A stretch of DNA of 64,000 bases from Chloroflexota bacterium (lineage in GTDB: Bacteria > Chloroflexota > Anaerolineae > Promineifilales > Promineifilaceae): contig JAGNBF010000020.1 of NCBI GenBank assembly GCA_018004935.1, positions 23,370-87,369 of the forward strand, written 5' to 3'. Shown in pieces: positions 55,250 to 63,920 of this stretch (positions are counted from its first letter, which is position 1; each line of letters begins with the position of its first letter). Both the position numbers and the translations under genes were made by a program. The notes beneath the pieces are model-generated. The model was not told the origin of the DNA. It did no database searches and was given only the letters and a program-made list of their open reading frames with translations.

Positions 55250-56131
55250 TCATCCATGTTTGATATAGTCACCCTTTCCGGGAATAACATTCCGAACCCC
55301 ACCTGTTGGATTATCTACATCACCTTTATAACGGGGAATAACATGAATGTGAACATGGGGTATTGTTTGCCCAGCATCCATGCCCACATTAATACCAATG
55401 TTAAATCCATCAGGCTGAAAACGTGTCGTCAAAAGCATTTTGACACGATCTACCATTAACCAACATGCTGTCTTTGCTCGCTCGGCTAATTCAAAGTAAT
55501 TGCCAACATGCTGTTTGGGAATCACCAGTGTATGCCCTGGTGATACTGGGTATTTGTCGAGTATGGCGTAGGCCGTCGCTGATTCAGAAATAAGCTCTCT
55601 TTCAGTTGTTGGGTAACAAAAAGGGCAGGTTGATTCTGCCAAGCGAGATTGTTGGTTGAAGTGACAGTATTCATATGTCTCGCAGTGTTCTGTGCGAATA
55701 ACACTTTTGAACGGCAAAACCACATTACACTGGTAAACTTTCTGATCGAATTTAATGTGCGTTCTAAATCCAGCCCGTTTAATATCGCGTCGTACTGTAA
55801 AAAAAGCCCTGCCTGTCGGTTTGAGTAATTCAGAAACTGCCATTAGTACCTGAACTTGCTCCTCTGGAAGGAGTACATTTAATACATACTGGCAAAGAAT
55901 GGTATCAAATTGACCGGTTGGGTATGTGGGTGCATAAAAAGGATCATACCCCAGGACATCGAACCCGTTTTCCCGGAGAAATGCCACATCAACACCACTG
56001 CCTGAGCCAAAATCCAATACCCTTCCTCTAATTGCACCTCTGCTAAACAATTCTTTTGTCGGAAAAGAAGGCCACTTGCGTTCCTTGATGGTTAGATGGC
56101 TGTTTGGGTTCTTTGGCGACTGAACGATCAT
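55250..56131 (-). CDS. Class I methyltransferase-HIT fusion protein
   Basis: A 293-residue two-domain protein. Residues about 35-155 form a SAM-methyltransferase core with RVLDFGSGSGVDVAFL and DTILCQYVLNVL. The C-terminal HIT domain begins at CPFC (about 169-172) and contains SPGHTLVIPKQHV, FNIGINVGMDAGQTIPHVHI and the histidine triad of HVHIHVIPR (His 259, 261, 263). HIT enzymes hydrolyse nucleotide phosphoramidates or adenylated substrates. The ATG at 56131 forms an ATGA overlap with the HNH gene stop, which decides the start. A 139-bp gap separates it from the coiled-coil gene. Confidence 0.88.
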   Translation of the reverse strand: MIVQSPKNPNSHLTIKERKWPSFPTKELFSRGAIRGRVLDFGSGSGVDVAFLRENGFDVLGYDPFYAPTYPTGQFDTILCQYVLNVLLPEEQVQVLMAVSELLKPTGRAFFTVRRDIKRAGFRTHIKFDQKVYQCNVVLPFKSVIRTEHCETYEYCHFNQQSRLAESTCPFCYPTTERELISESATAYAILDKYPVSPGHTLVIPKQHVGNYFELAERAKTACWLMVDRVKMLLTTRFQPDGFNIGINVGMDAGQTIPHVHIHVIPRYKGDVDNPTGGVRNVIPGKGDYIKHG

Positions 56132-57255
56132 AATATTGTGTAACTCCAATCGGCTATAAATCCCATGTTTCGGGCTATTTGCATCTGCGGTGCAATCGTG
56201 TCACGCATCACTGTTTTGAACTCTTCAAACCGTAATGCTTGAACCTCAACAACTGATTGTTTTTTGAAAAGCAAGGCATAGTCCTCTAGTAAAGATTCTT
56301 GTTTTGGACTGACTACAGCCTGAAACGCTTCATACTGTAACCGGGCAAAGGATTCAAAATATAAAGTGAAATGGGGTAACTGATCGTTCTTGGCTGAGTT
56401 CACATTTTTTGGTGTAGGGATGATGTTCCACATTAAGTCGTGTGTCACAAAACTCCAGGGAAGAAAATGATCAAGGGAGAAGGATGTTTTTTGCATCATC
56501 TGACCCGAGTAGATGCATTGAATTGTCCCTAATTTCTCAAATGCCCGTTGCCAGAATTTGCGGCTTTCCCGTAGATTTCGTTGTTCTGGCTCAAACAATT
56601 TCGTAGCAATGGCAGGCACATTGGGATTGTTCTTTTGCAGATAATTAAGCAGGTGCCACAGACAAAAACTCTTTACAATTGCTAAATGTGTCTGCAAATA
56701 GTCAAACCAAAGTGGGTGAATCTCAATGGCATTTTGTGGAGTATTAAAACGATAAAGGCATGGTCCAGTGGTGTTTTGAAATGACTGTTCAGCGAGATGT
56801 TTAATCAGATCGTTTTTTTTCCAGTCTGGCTGGCCACGTAGCTGAGTGCCGAAAAACGGATGCAGAAAACGATAAGGTACGTAATCGCCCAGGCTGTTAA
56901 TTTCTCGCGCCAATTTAGACTTGCCAGACATATAAACTGATGTGGATTGGATTACCTCATTCTTACTGGCATTAGAAGACAGATTGATTTCACTTTTTAT
57001 ATCCTGAGCAACGGCGCTTAGGCGATCCTGTTTACCGAACGATAGCCGGAAATAGTTAGTTGGATACCAAACATGCGCTACCATATGCGCCAGAAGATGC
57101 TCAATTGGGATTATGGGTGATGGTGTTTTTTGAATGTAATCAAGTAACGATAGAAACCAGTAGAACTTATACGAGTTAGTGACGCTATTGAAACTGGCAG
57201 AAAGATGTTCAATGGGCAACCGTGATGAGGTAGGAATAGAGACTGGTGTAAGCAT
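56128..57255 (-). CDS. HNH-type endonuclease
   Basis: A 375-residue protein. The HNH fold lies at about residues 248-290: CIYSGQMMQKTSFSLDHFLP, with the central D-H, then NIIPTPKNVNSAKND. The first Cys pair of the usual zinc-bound HNH is incomplete (C-x-x-S). The N-terminal 240 residues are helical and may bind DNA or a partner. It overlaps the methyltransferase-HIT gene by 4 bp and lies 39 bp after the ATPase gene, so it is an integral part of the unit and a candidate effector nuclease. Confidence 0.8.
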   Translation of the reverse strand: MLTPVSIPTSSRLPIEHLSASFNSVTNSYKFYWFLSLLDYIQKTPSPIIPIEHLLAHMVAHVWYPTNYFRLSFGKQDRLSAVAQDIKSEINLSSNASKNEVIQSTSVYMSGKSKLAREINSLGDYVPYRFLHPFFGTQLRGQPDWKKNDLIKHLAEQSFQNTTGPCLYRFNTPQNAIEIHPLWFDYLQTHLAIVKSFCLWHLLNYLQKNNPNVPAIATKLFEPEQRNLRESRKFWQRAFEKLGTIQCIYSGQMMQKTSFSLDHFLPWSFVTHDLMWNIIPTPKNVNSAKNDQLPHFTLYFESFARLQYEAFQAVVSPKQESLLEDYALLFKKQSVVEVQALRFEEFKTVMRDTIAPQMQIARNMGFIADWSYTIL

Positions 57256-57294
57256 TATCTAAAAGCACTTGGGCGAAAAACGGAATAATGATAT

Positions 57295-59568
57295 TCAACA
57301 AGGCAGTCCGCTGGCTGCCAGCACGCTTTCATACATGCTACGTTCTGGGGGATAACCGGTGATACCGAGTTGAGGTTTGGCCTCGTGGAGCCACATCGCT
57401 TCGATCAGGTTACGGCGTGCGGCCGCGCCCTGTGAAGACAACACCCGCCGGTTAATCAACTCATTCCACAGGTGTGGACTACCGCCGTACAACGTGTCCG
57501 AAAGGGTCGAAAGCAGGTACGACAAACCCCGCCCAAACCGTTCCGTCCATTCTTCACCCCTGTAGAACCAGCGACAATGATTTCCCTTAGACAGGCGGTT
57601 TGAACTTAGCGTCTGCTCAATTTCGGTGCGGATCAACATCTCAATGGCGTTGATCCGGGTACGAAGTTCGCGCCGCGCCACCGGATCATCTCGCAATTCG
57701 GGCGTGTTCTCGCGCACCCAGTGTAAACCCCGTAACTCCTGAGCTAATTGCACCATCCGGGCCGTCTCTTGCGCCACCCCTATCACCACATCTGGTGACT
57801 TTTGCCACGATTCTTCTAATGACCAGGCCATAAAACTGTCATGGTCCGCCTTCGTAACCGGTAGCGCCAACAAAACGGTCCCGGCAAAACCAGAACTTGT
57901 CGAACGTTGGATTGTTTCCCGCCCTGGCACATCTACATAACGCATCTGCCAGAAACGCATAAACCCGGTACGGTAGCTATGCCACCGGGCCACAATAGGC
58001 CGAGGTGGCATATACTGTTCTACGGTGTGAGCCAACCGGAAGACACCCTGGATCTTCCGTTGCGCCGCCTGCATCCGTTCATCCAAATCCACATCACTGC
58101 CCTGCCAGACCACATAACTGCTGTTGAAGCGGCGAAACACGATGAACGATTGGGCCAAGAGCTGGTTAATGGCGGCTTCGATGTCTGCATCGTTGGTGGT
58201 GGCCGTGCGTAAGGCGGACATGACCGTGCGTTTGGTGGGCTGTAAATCGCTGACTTCGGCCAGCCAGTTCACCAGACCAATCGTTTTGAGCACCTTGACG
58301 GCTAACGCGGAGAGGTTAGGCGCACTTTGTAACCGTTCTACTGTTTCGGTAATTAAGCGGCCGCGCATGGAAGCATAAAGCCGCCCCTGAAAGTTAGCCA
58401 CCAGATAATCAAACAAATCGTGGAGCCGTACCACATCAGGAACCATGTGGGTTTGCAAGAACTCTTGAAAACCAAACGGCTCTAACGATCCCAGGTAGGA
58501 AAAGAGCGAGCGTTCATTCTGTGCCAGCCGCCTGAAGAGATGGGGCAAGGCTACTAGCGTTGTGGGATGGAGAGGATAAGCCTGCCGACATAGCACTCCA
58601 AACTCATCAGTCGAAACCAGAGGCGGCTTCCAACCACTTTCCAAAGCATCTTTGGTGAAGCGGGTTATATGCTGTTGCAGAAAGGCCGGTTCCTCAGTTT
58701 TAACCAGGGCATGAGCTAACAACACCATTTGCTGATGCGGCGGTTCCTGAAAGGCAATATCAGCAAACCGCCCCTGCACTTTGGCCCACTCCCGTTGTGT
58801 CGTCATATCCAGATGACCGGCATACCGCTCAAAACCCTGATGCAAAACCCCGACAAAAATGATCGGGTTTTCACTCCGATCCACAAACTCGGCTATCTCC
58901 TGCAACAGGTAAATGTCCCCCGATTCCGGATGATTCGCCAGATACTCCAGCGGTTTGCCCATCTCATCCAAGATCAACAGGATGCCCCGATAACCCAGGT
59001 CAGGCGTGCAAACGAGTTCACTCAACTCCTGGAACTGAGCGACGATCTGCCTGCTTCCGGCTGTTGCCATCGTTCCACGTAGATTTTCATACCAATTGAA
59101 GATGGCAGTGTTGGCTAACAAAGGGGCAAGGGCACGGCCTAAGCCATGCAACAGGCATTCCTGCAACGTTGCTCTGTAGCCGGTAATCGGAATAGGCAAA
59201 AACCCCTTACTAGCAACTGATTGGGCATAGGTTCCCATTTGTTGCCGTAAAATGGGATCAACGCGCTCTAATTGTTCCGTCAACTGCTCGTGTGCCGGTA
59301 ACTGAACACAAAGCAAATTCATCAGAAACAAACTAAAATATGATTTACCAGAACCGTAGGGGCCGGTGAGAGTCCAGGCACGAGAGGGAGCACCTGGTTC
59401 TGTCAGACGACTGAGCATCCGCGCCAAAGTGCTTCGAGCTTGTGGTGTCAGGGTATACCCTTCGGCCACAGCCATCTTATCAATATCTTGTTCAACGTTT
59501 ATAGACCGTAACCCACTCTGGCGAACTTGAATCACCTGGGGCAACGGTATGATCGGCACATCATTCAT
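57295..59568 (-). CDS. P-loop ATPase of the BREX-like operon (BrxC-like N-terminal half)
   Basis: A 757-residue ATPase. Walker A is GPYGSGKS (residues 69-76) and Walker B is ILLILDE (196-202), with FVGVLHQGFERYAG further on. The C-terminal part has a winged-helix-like stretch (IEAAINQLLAQSFIVFRRFN) and a long tail with MLIRTEIEQTL. This layout recalls the N-terminal and middle part of BrxC/PglY ATPases, which are usually about 1200 residues in one chain. Its start overlaps the DUF4007 gene by 8 bp. It probably powers the complex. Confidence 0.78.
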   Translation of the reverse strand: MNDVPIIPLPQVIQVRQSGLRSINVEQDIDKMAVAEGYTLTPQARSTLARMLSRLTEPGAPSRAWTLTGPYGSGKSYFSLFLMNLLCVQLPAHEQLTEQLERVDPILRQQMGTYAQSVASKGFLPIPITGYRATLQECLLHGLGRALAPLLANTAIFNWYENLRGTMATAGSRQIVAQFQELSELVCTPDLGYRGILLILDEMGKPLEYLANHPESGDIYLLQEIAEFVDRSENPIIFVGVLHQGFERYAGHLDMTTQREWAKVQGRFADIAFQEPPHQQMVLLAHALVKTEEPAFLQQHITRFTKDALESGWKPPLVSTDEFGVLCRQAYPLHPTTLVALPHLFRRLAQNERSLFSYLGSLEPFGFQEFLQTHMVPDVVRLHDLFDYLVANFQGRLYASMRGRLITETVERLQSAPNLSALAVKVLKTIGLVNWLAEVSDLQPTKRTVMSALRTATTNDADIEAAINQLLAQSFIVFRRFNSSYVVWQGSDVDLDERMQAAQRKIQGVFRLAHTVEQYMPPRPIVARWHSYRTGFMRFWQMRYVDVPGRETIQRSTSSGFAGTVLLALPVTKADHDSFMAWSLEESWQKSPDVVIGVAQETARMVQLAQELRGLHWVRENTPELRDDPVARRELRTRINAIEMLIRTEIEQTLSSNRLSKGNHCRWFYRGEEWTERFGRGLSYLLSTLSDTLYGGSPHLWNELINRRVLSSQGAAARRNLIEAMWLHEAKPQLGITGYPPERSMYESVLAASGLPC

Positions 59569-60493
59569 AATAATTGTCTAGTAGGCTGTAGCCATCTTCC
59601 TGAGCCGTGTTGATGAGGCCATCGTCCAGGTAAATCTGGCGCAGACCGGCACTTTCCTGTAAACGAAGTTTACCGCCTGTTAACGTCTCAAGCGCTTCCA
59701 GGTATTCCACTAAACTATTCTCATCAAGTTTGAACACCTGCCCCGGACTGCCAGGGTAATAAAGGCAATCGTCTACAGCTACAGCACGCCGTGTATGGGC
59801 AAAGGGCAATAAAAACATCAATAGTGCATAACCAAACACCTGTACCGGTAAAGTCGGTTTAGGCCCAATGTTAAAGCTATAGATGTTTTCTCCTGGTACA
59901 AAGCGCAGGAGTTCTAACTCAGCCAGGGGGCAGTCAAGACTATCCTCAGAGAAAGTCCCCTGAACCGAGCGGGTTGTCACCACATAGGTACGGAGACAGC
60001 AGTCCACCTCGCGCTCAACCATTTGCGGTGTGGTTTGAATATTGGCACTTTCCAGTTGGCGGCCGCAGAAGGCGATAAACTGCTGTTTGGTAAATTCCGG
60101 TTTGTAATATTGGGCAAACAGGTAATGCCAGATCAAGGCACGGGTTACGTTCGAGGTCAGTTCCCAGTGAACAAGCCAGTAGGAACCAATATCTTCCAGA
60201 TAAGGGTCCCAGCCTTTGTCGAGGAGAAAACGTTCGGCCAGGCTGGTGGGTACTAACTGCTTAATCCGCCCCACAGCTTCGGATTCAGTCAACAAGTTAG
60301 TCGCCAAACACCAGTGTCGGATGGAGCGCACCATATTTTTGCCCACGCCTAGTGTGACAAGGCCCATGTCATGGGAAAAAATGGTGGGGTCTTGAAGGGC
60401 GGCGTCAACCCCTTTTTTTAGCCAGCCATAGCGGAAGGCAAATTTTTCGTGCCCCCCAAATGAGGGTTTAACGCTCGAATGTGATGGATTCAT
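59561..60493 (-). CDS. DUF4007-family protein, first gene of the defence operon
   Basis: A 310-residue protein that matches the DUF4007 pattern: PSFGGHEKFAFRYGWLKKGV at the N-terminus, HDMGLVTLGVGKNMVRSIRH, and a C-terminal GLRQIYLDDGL segment. DUF4007 proteins are of unknown biochemical role but commonly sit near PAPS-reductase, BREX type 4 or phosphorothioation genes (from general knowledge). It overlaps the ATPase gene. A short palindrome (60562-60580) about 70 bp upstream could be an operator. Confidence 0.82.
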   Translation of the reverse strand: MNPSHSSVKPSFGGHEKFAFRYGWLKKGVDAALQDPTIFSHDMGLVTLGVGKNMVRSIRHWCLATNLLTESEAVGRIKQLVPTSLAERFLLDKGWDPYLEDIGSYWLVHWELTSNVTRALIWHYLFAQYYKPEFTKQQFIAFCGRQLESANIQTTPQMVEREVDCCLRTYVVTTRSVQGTFSEDSLDCPLAELELLRFVPGENIYSFNIGPKPTLPVQVFGYALLMFLLPFAHTRRAVAVDDCLYYPGSPGQVFKLDENSLVEYLEALETLTGGKLRLQESAGLRQIYLDDGLINTAQEDGYSLLDNYYE

Positions 60494-60561
60494 GCAATTT
60501 CACGTCTTGAAGATTGTTTAATGAACAAGTAAATCGTTAACGAAAGATCAACAATCCGTCA

Positions 60562-60580
60562 GAACCAATCCAGTTGGTTC
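60562..60580. promoter_or_regulatory. Inverted repeat upstream of the defence operon, candidate operator
   Basis: GAACCAA (60562-60568), TCCAG, TTGGTTC (60574-60580) is a perfect 7-bp inverted repeat with a 5-bp centre, sized for an XRE-type dimer. It is 69 bp upstream of the DUF4007 start. A related GGTTGGTTTAG lies near 60603. No clear promoter boxes are visible. Confidence 0.45.
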
Positions 60581-60811
60581 CCCGTGTTTCTCACTAAAAT
60601 GAGGTTGGTTTAGACAATTATGGTAAGAAGTAAAGGCACAACCCCCCCAATTGTGCGCCAACTTTCGTTCATGTGCAAAAGTAATGGGTACTGCTGTGAG
60701 GGTTTACGGCACTAAATCTATATTTGCGAATGACAAGAAAACGACAACATTATTTGGTTGTGTGGCAAGGTAAAACAATAGCGGCCGCGCTACCTGTTTT
60801 TCATTATTCGA

Positions 60812-60880
60812 CTTTGGCGAAAATTAGAATGACCTCTGGAAATCTCTTGGTCGCTTACTCTCTTAGTCTCCAGAGGTGAG
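60812..60880. repeat. GACCTCTGGA...TCCAGAGGT hairpin, copy 2
   Basis: Matches 25065-25127 in GGCGAAAATTAGAATGACCT and the core TCTTAGTCTCCAGAGGT. It lies between the defence operon and the HigBA-type pair. Confidence 0.7.
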
Positions 60881-60950
60881 ACTAAAACAGGCAAACACCA
60901 GCTTCATTTAGGTACGCACTTATAAGTTTTTTGCAACCCCAGGCCCATTT

Positions 60951-61280
60951 CATTAAACATAATCATGGCAAACATGACCGCCATATATGGGTGTGGACAA
61001 AATTGTTCTACCGCCGCAACCGGCTAACATTATGTCGCCTCTCGTGTGTATCTCTTGTTCGGTACGTTTGGCCGATTTTTGGCACCCCCCTATACACACT
61101 TAACTTAACCATAATCACGAGATTGCCTGTCCATATATGGGGGTGGGCGGGCGGGCAATCTTCTCCCATGAGGCGTCACTCGCGGCCGCGACTCCGCCCC
61201 TGTTTTCTGGCCCTCTCATCGCTAAACACCAGGACAGCCCGCCAAATCCTGCACCATCATGGTTGCTCTTCAACTGGACG
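60951..61280. repeat. Repeat region with stem-loop copy A and CCATATATGG palindromes
   Basis: A partial right arm (CATTAAACATAATC, 60951-60964) is followed by CCATATATGG (60981-60990), an 85-nt element (61030-61114) with an 8-bp GTGTGTAT/ATACACAC stem, a second CCATATATGG (61131-61140) and GGGTGGGCGGGCGGGCAATC. A GCGGCCGC site then comes at 61183. A 141-residue frame crosses all of this and is not credible. Confidence 0.65.
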
Positions 61281-61375
61281 TATCTCCTTGAGGATGACGG
61301 GTAGCCGGATGGCACTGGCGGTTGCTAACTATAGTTGGCAATGCTATACTATTTGAAACAAGGGCTGGTTCATTC

Positions 61376-61714
61376 ATGGCAAACGGCAACACACCTAAAA
61401 CAGTCATCGTTTTTCACGACAAGAGCGGCCGCGAACCGTTTACCGATTGGCTCAATGGCTTACGTGATGCCACAACACGACGACGGATTCTGCAACGGCT
61501 CTTGCGCCTGGAACAAGGGCATTATGGGGATGTCAAACCGGTGGGAGCCGGGGTAAATGAACTACGCTTCTTTTTTGGCGCAGGCTATCGGGTCTACTTT
61601 GGTGAAGATGGGGACACCCTCGTTGTTCTGTTATGTGGGGGAGATAAGTCGGGTCAATCTTGGGACATCCAGCAAGCCCAGGCTTACTGGCAGGAGTATC
61701 AGGAAGATGAATAA
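61376..61714 (+). CDS. higB: HigB/RelE-type toxin (addiction module killer protein)
   Basis: A 112-residue small toxin of the RelE/ParE superfamily, HigB-1 branch. FTDWLNGLRDATTRRRILQR, GDVKPVGAGVNELRFFFGAG, YRVYFGEDGD and the closing LCGGDKSGQSWDIQQAQAYW fit the family closely. Such toxins cut mRNA on the ribosome. The start at 61376 gives the normal length; an in-frame ATG at 61322 adds 18 unsupported residues. The gene overlaps its antitoxin gene by 8 bp. Confidence 0.9.
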   Translation: MANGNTPKTVIVFHDKSGREPFTDWLNGLRDATTRRRILQRLLRLEQGHYGDVKPVGAGVNELRFFFGAGYRVYFGEDGDTLVVLLCGGDKSGQSWDIQQAQAYWQEYQEDE

Positions 61715-62024
61715 GTACAGAACGTTAAGCGATGTGACGGGGGAATATTTGAGCCAGCATCCCGAAGAGATAGATGCTTTTCTCAATGAGGCCTTTGCCG
61801 ATTACGCCCAGGATGGAGATTCGGTGGCCCTGCTCACAACCCTACGTATTGTGGCACGGGTGAAGGGCATTTCACAGATCGCGGCTGAGGTGGGAATGAG
61901 CCGCCAGGGTTTGCAAAAGGCCCTCTCAGCCAAAGGAAATCCGCGTCTGGACAATGTAAACCTGATCATGCGGGCCATGGGGTATCAATTGCGGCCGCAA
62001 CGTCTGGAAAATGGAGCCGCCTGA
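61707..62024 (+). CDS. higA: HigA/XRE-type antitoxin
   Basis: A 105-residue antitoxin with a C-terminal helix-turn-helix (ISQIAAEVGMSRQGLQKALS, NPRLDNVNLIMRAMGYQL), typical of the partner of HigB-1-like toxins. The ATG at 61707 lies in the end of the toxin gene. It should bind the toxin and repress the operon. The pair is isolated in an otherwise gene-free stretch. Confidence 0.9.
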   Translation: MNKYRTLSDVTGEYLSQHPEEIDAFLNEAFADYAQDGDSVALLTTLRIVARVKGISQIAAEVGMSRQGLQKALSAKGNPRLDNVNLIMRAMGYQLRPQRLENGAA

Positions 62025-62420
62025 CTTCTATATACAGCTTTGTCCGTTTCTTCTTCGCGACCCTCGCGGCCGCAAATCGTATATCCCCCCTCAATCGTAT
62101 TTACCCATGTCCTTAACCGGAAAACCGGCTTCCCCTACCCCCTGTTAATTCTCGGCTGAGCTATACGATTATTGCCTTCACACCCCCAATTACCCCTATA
62201 CCAATCCCTTTCCACCCCAACAGAATACACCCATAGATTTAGCCTCAGCCCGCCCAGGAAGCCCCTGTTTCGCGTTTCCTGCGCCGTGCCTGTTTCTGCC
62301 CGTCAAGATCGTCACAGGTCAAATTTCGGGTTTAGTGACACAACTATGTTGCCAGTTTGATCGTTCCCGATCTGATACCCCCACATATAGCCATCGCTTC
62401 CAATACCCCATTTCCTCACC

Positions 62421-62504
62421 TTATGTTCAACGAACCCTATGTTTCTTGTTAGCACAGGGCTTGTCAATTTTTTGCCCCCCTACCCTATGGTTCATTCAAC
62501 ATAA
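62421..62504. repeat. Stem-loop element copy B (84 nt)
   Basis: Ends TTATGTTCAACGAACC and GGTTCATTCAACATAA are near-perfect inverses. The interior has TTTCTTGTTAGCACAGGGC and a T6-GCCCCCC block shared with the other copies. Confidence 0.7.
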
Positions 62505-62697
62505 TCAGGTCAACCATGACCATACGGGGTGGGTGGGCGGGACATCTTCTCTCGTCAGTTCTCGCTCGCGGCCGCGACACCCCCACCGTTTTCCAGCCGT
62601 CGCCTGGTTCATGTTTACCAGGCCAATCATGTGACTGACCCACTCAACCCACCGTTCATGCTTGATGAGCCAGGCGGGGCAACAATTCGCTAACTTA

Positions 62698-63310
62698 CCT
62701 GGTTCACTGTATGCACTGAACCGACTCACACCAAAACGCTCCACTGAATCATTCATTGCTCATGACTTACCAGGCACGTGCTCATTCAATCGGCCCACTG
62801 ACTCACTAACCCACCTGGTTCATTGTGAGCACTGAACCTGCCAACACCAAAACGATACACTGAATCATACATTGCTCATGACTCACTCGGCTCATGCTCA
62901 TCTGACCTGCTCACTGACTCACTAACCCGCCTGGTTCATGATGAGAATTGGGCCGACCCATTCAAAATGATTCACTGACCCACTCATTGACTCATGACTC
63001 AATCGGCTCATTCTCGCCTGACCTGCTCACTAACTCACTAACCCACCTGGTTCATTTTGGGCACTGAACCTGCCCACACCAAACCGTTCCACTGAATCAT
63101 TCATTGCTCATGACTCAATCGGCTCATGCTCACCTGACCTGCTCACTGACTCACCAACCCACCTGGTTCATTTTGGACACTGAACCTGCCCACACCAAAT
63201 TGCTACACTGAATCATTCATTGACTCATGACTCACTCGGTTCATGCTCATCTGACCTGCTCACTGACTCACTAATCCACCTGGTTCATTGTGAGCACTGG
63301 GCTGATCACT
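62698..63310. repeat. 116-bp tandem repeat array, about five copies
   Basis: CCTGGTTCA recurs at 62698, 62814, 62930, 63046, 63162 and 63279, a spacing of 116, 116, 116, 116 and 117 bp. Units share CACTGAATCATTCATTGCTC, CATGACTCA and GACCTGCTCACTGACTCACT with scattered changes. They are strongly depleted in long frames and rich in TGACTCA. Confidence 0.92.
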
Positions 63311-63688
63311 GTGATTCATCTGGCCCGGCTCAATGAGCAGTTCATTCACGAACTAATCGGCCACAACATGGTCATGGGCCAACTTATGGGCCTGACCGAA
63401 TGATTCATCGGCCCACATCATGACTGGTTTGTTGATGAGCGTATTAGCCGCGGCCGCGAACCTTCTAGCCCACAATCGCCCACATCACCTCATCAATGAA
63501 GCAGGTAAGTTCAAAAGTTCCGCTTTTAGACCTTCCCCCAGCAACTTGAGCCAAGGGCAAGGAATGTCACGCCACCCCCCCTTGAGCCTCCCCAAGAGTT
63601 CCCAGACCGGACATCCCCTATCCTTGATTACGCTCAAATGCCATACCCCCATATATAGCCATGCCTCAATTCGACCCAAAATCTGACG

Positions 63689-63771
63689 TTATGTTAAATG
63701 GGGTATATCTTTCTTGTTAGCACAGGCCATGTAATTTTTTGATCACCCACTATATACCCCATTCGACATAA
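63689..63771. repeat. Stem-loop element copy C (83 nt)
   Basis: TTATGTTAAATGGGGTATAT pairs with ATATACCCCATTCGACATAA with two mismatches in 20. The interior TTTCTTGTTAGCACAGG matches copy B. Confidence 0.8.
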
Positions 63772-63838
63772 TACCGGTCTTTAGTACCGCCATATATGGG
63801 TGAGTACAAAACGGGCGAGGATTGGCTCTAGACTCCTA

Positions 63839-63920
63839 TTATGTTAAATGGGGGGTGTTTTCTTGTTAGATCAAGGCTTGTAACTTTTTTTCACCCCCTG
63901 ACACCCTCCATTAAACATAA
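63839..63920. repeat. Stem-loop element copy D (82 nt)
   Basis: TTATGTTAAATGGGGGGTGT pairs with ACACCCTCCATTAAACATAA with two mismatches. Interior TTTCTTGTTAG and T7 blocks match copies B and C. Confidence 0.8.

Noticed and set aside
45373..60493. Complete phosphorothioation (Dnd or Ssp) system
   Set aside because: Only a cysteine desulfurase supports it. No PAPS-reductase-like, DndD/DndE or SspB/SspC-type gene is present in the window.
45373..60493. Canonical type 1 BREX
   Set aside because: PglX, BrxA and BrxB are absent and BrxL is the short form; only PglZ, BrxL and a divided BrxC-like ATPase match.
60931..61356. 141-residue frame between the defence operon and higB
   Set aside because: It runs through stem-loop and palindrome repeats and has no recognisable protein features.
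62698..63310. CRISPR array
   Set aside because: The units are long (116 bp), diverged along their whole length and lack short exact repeats separated by unique spacers; no cas genes are present.
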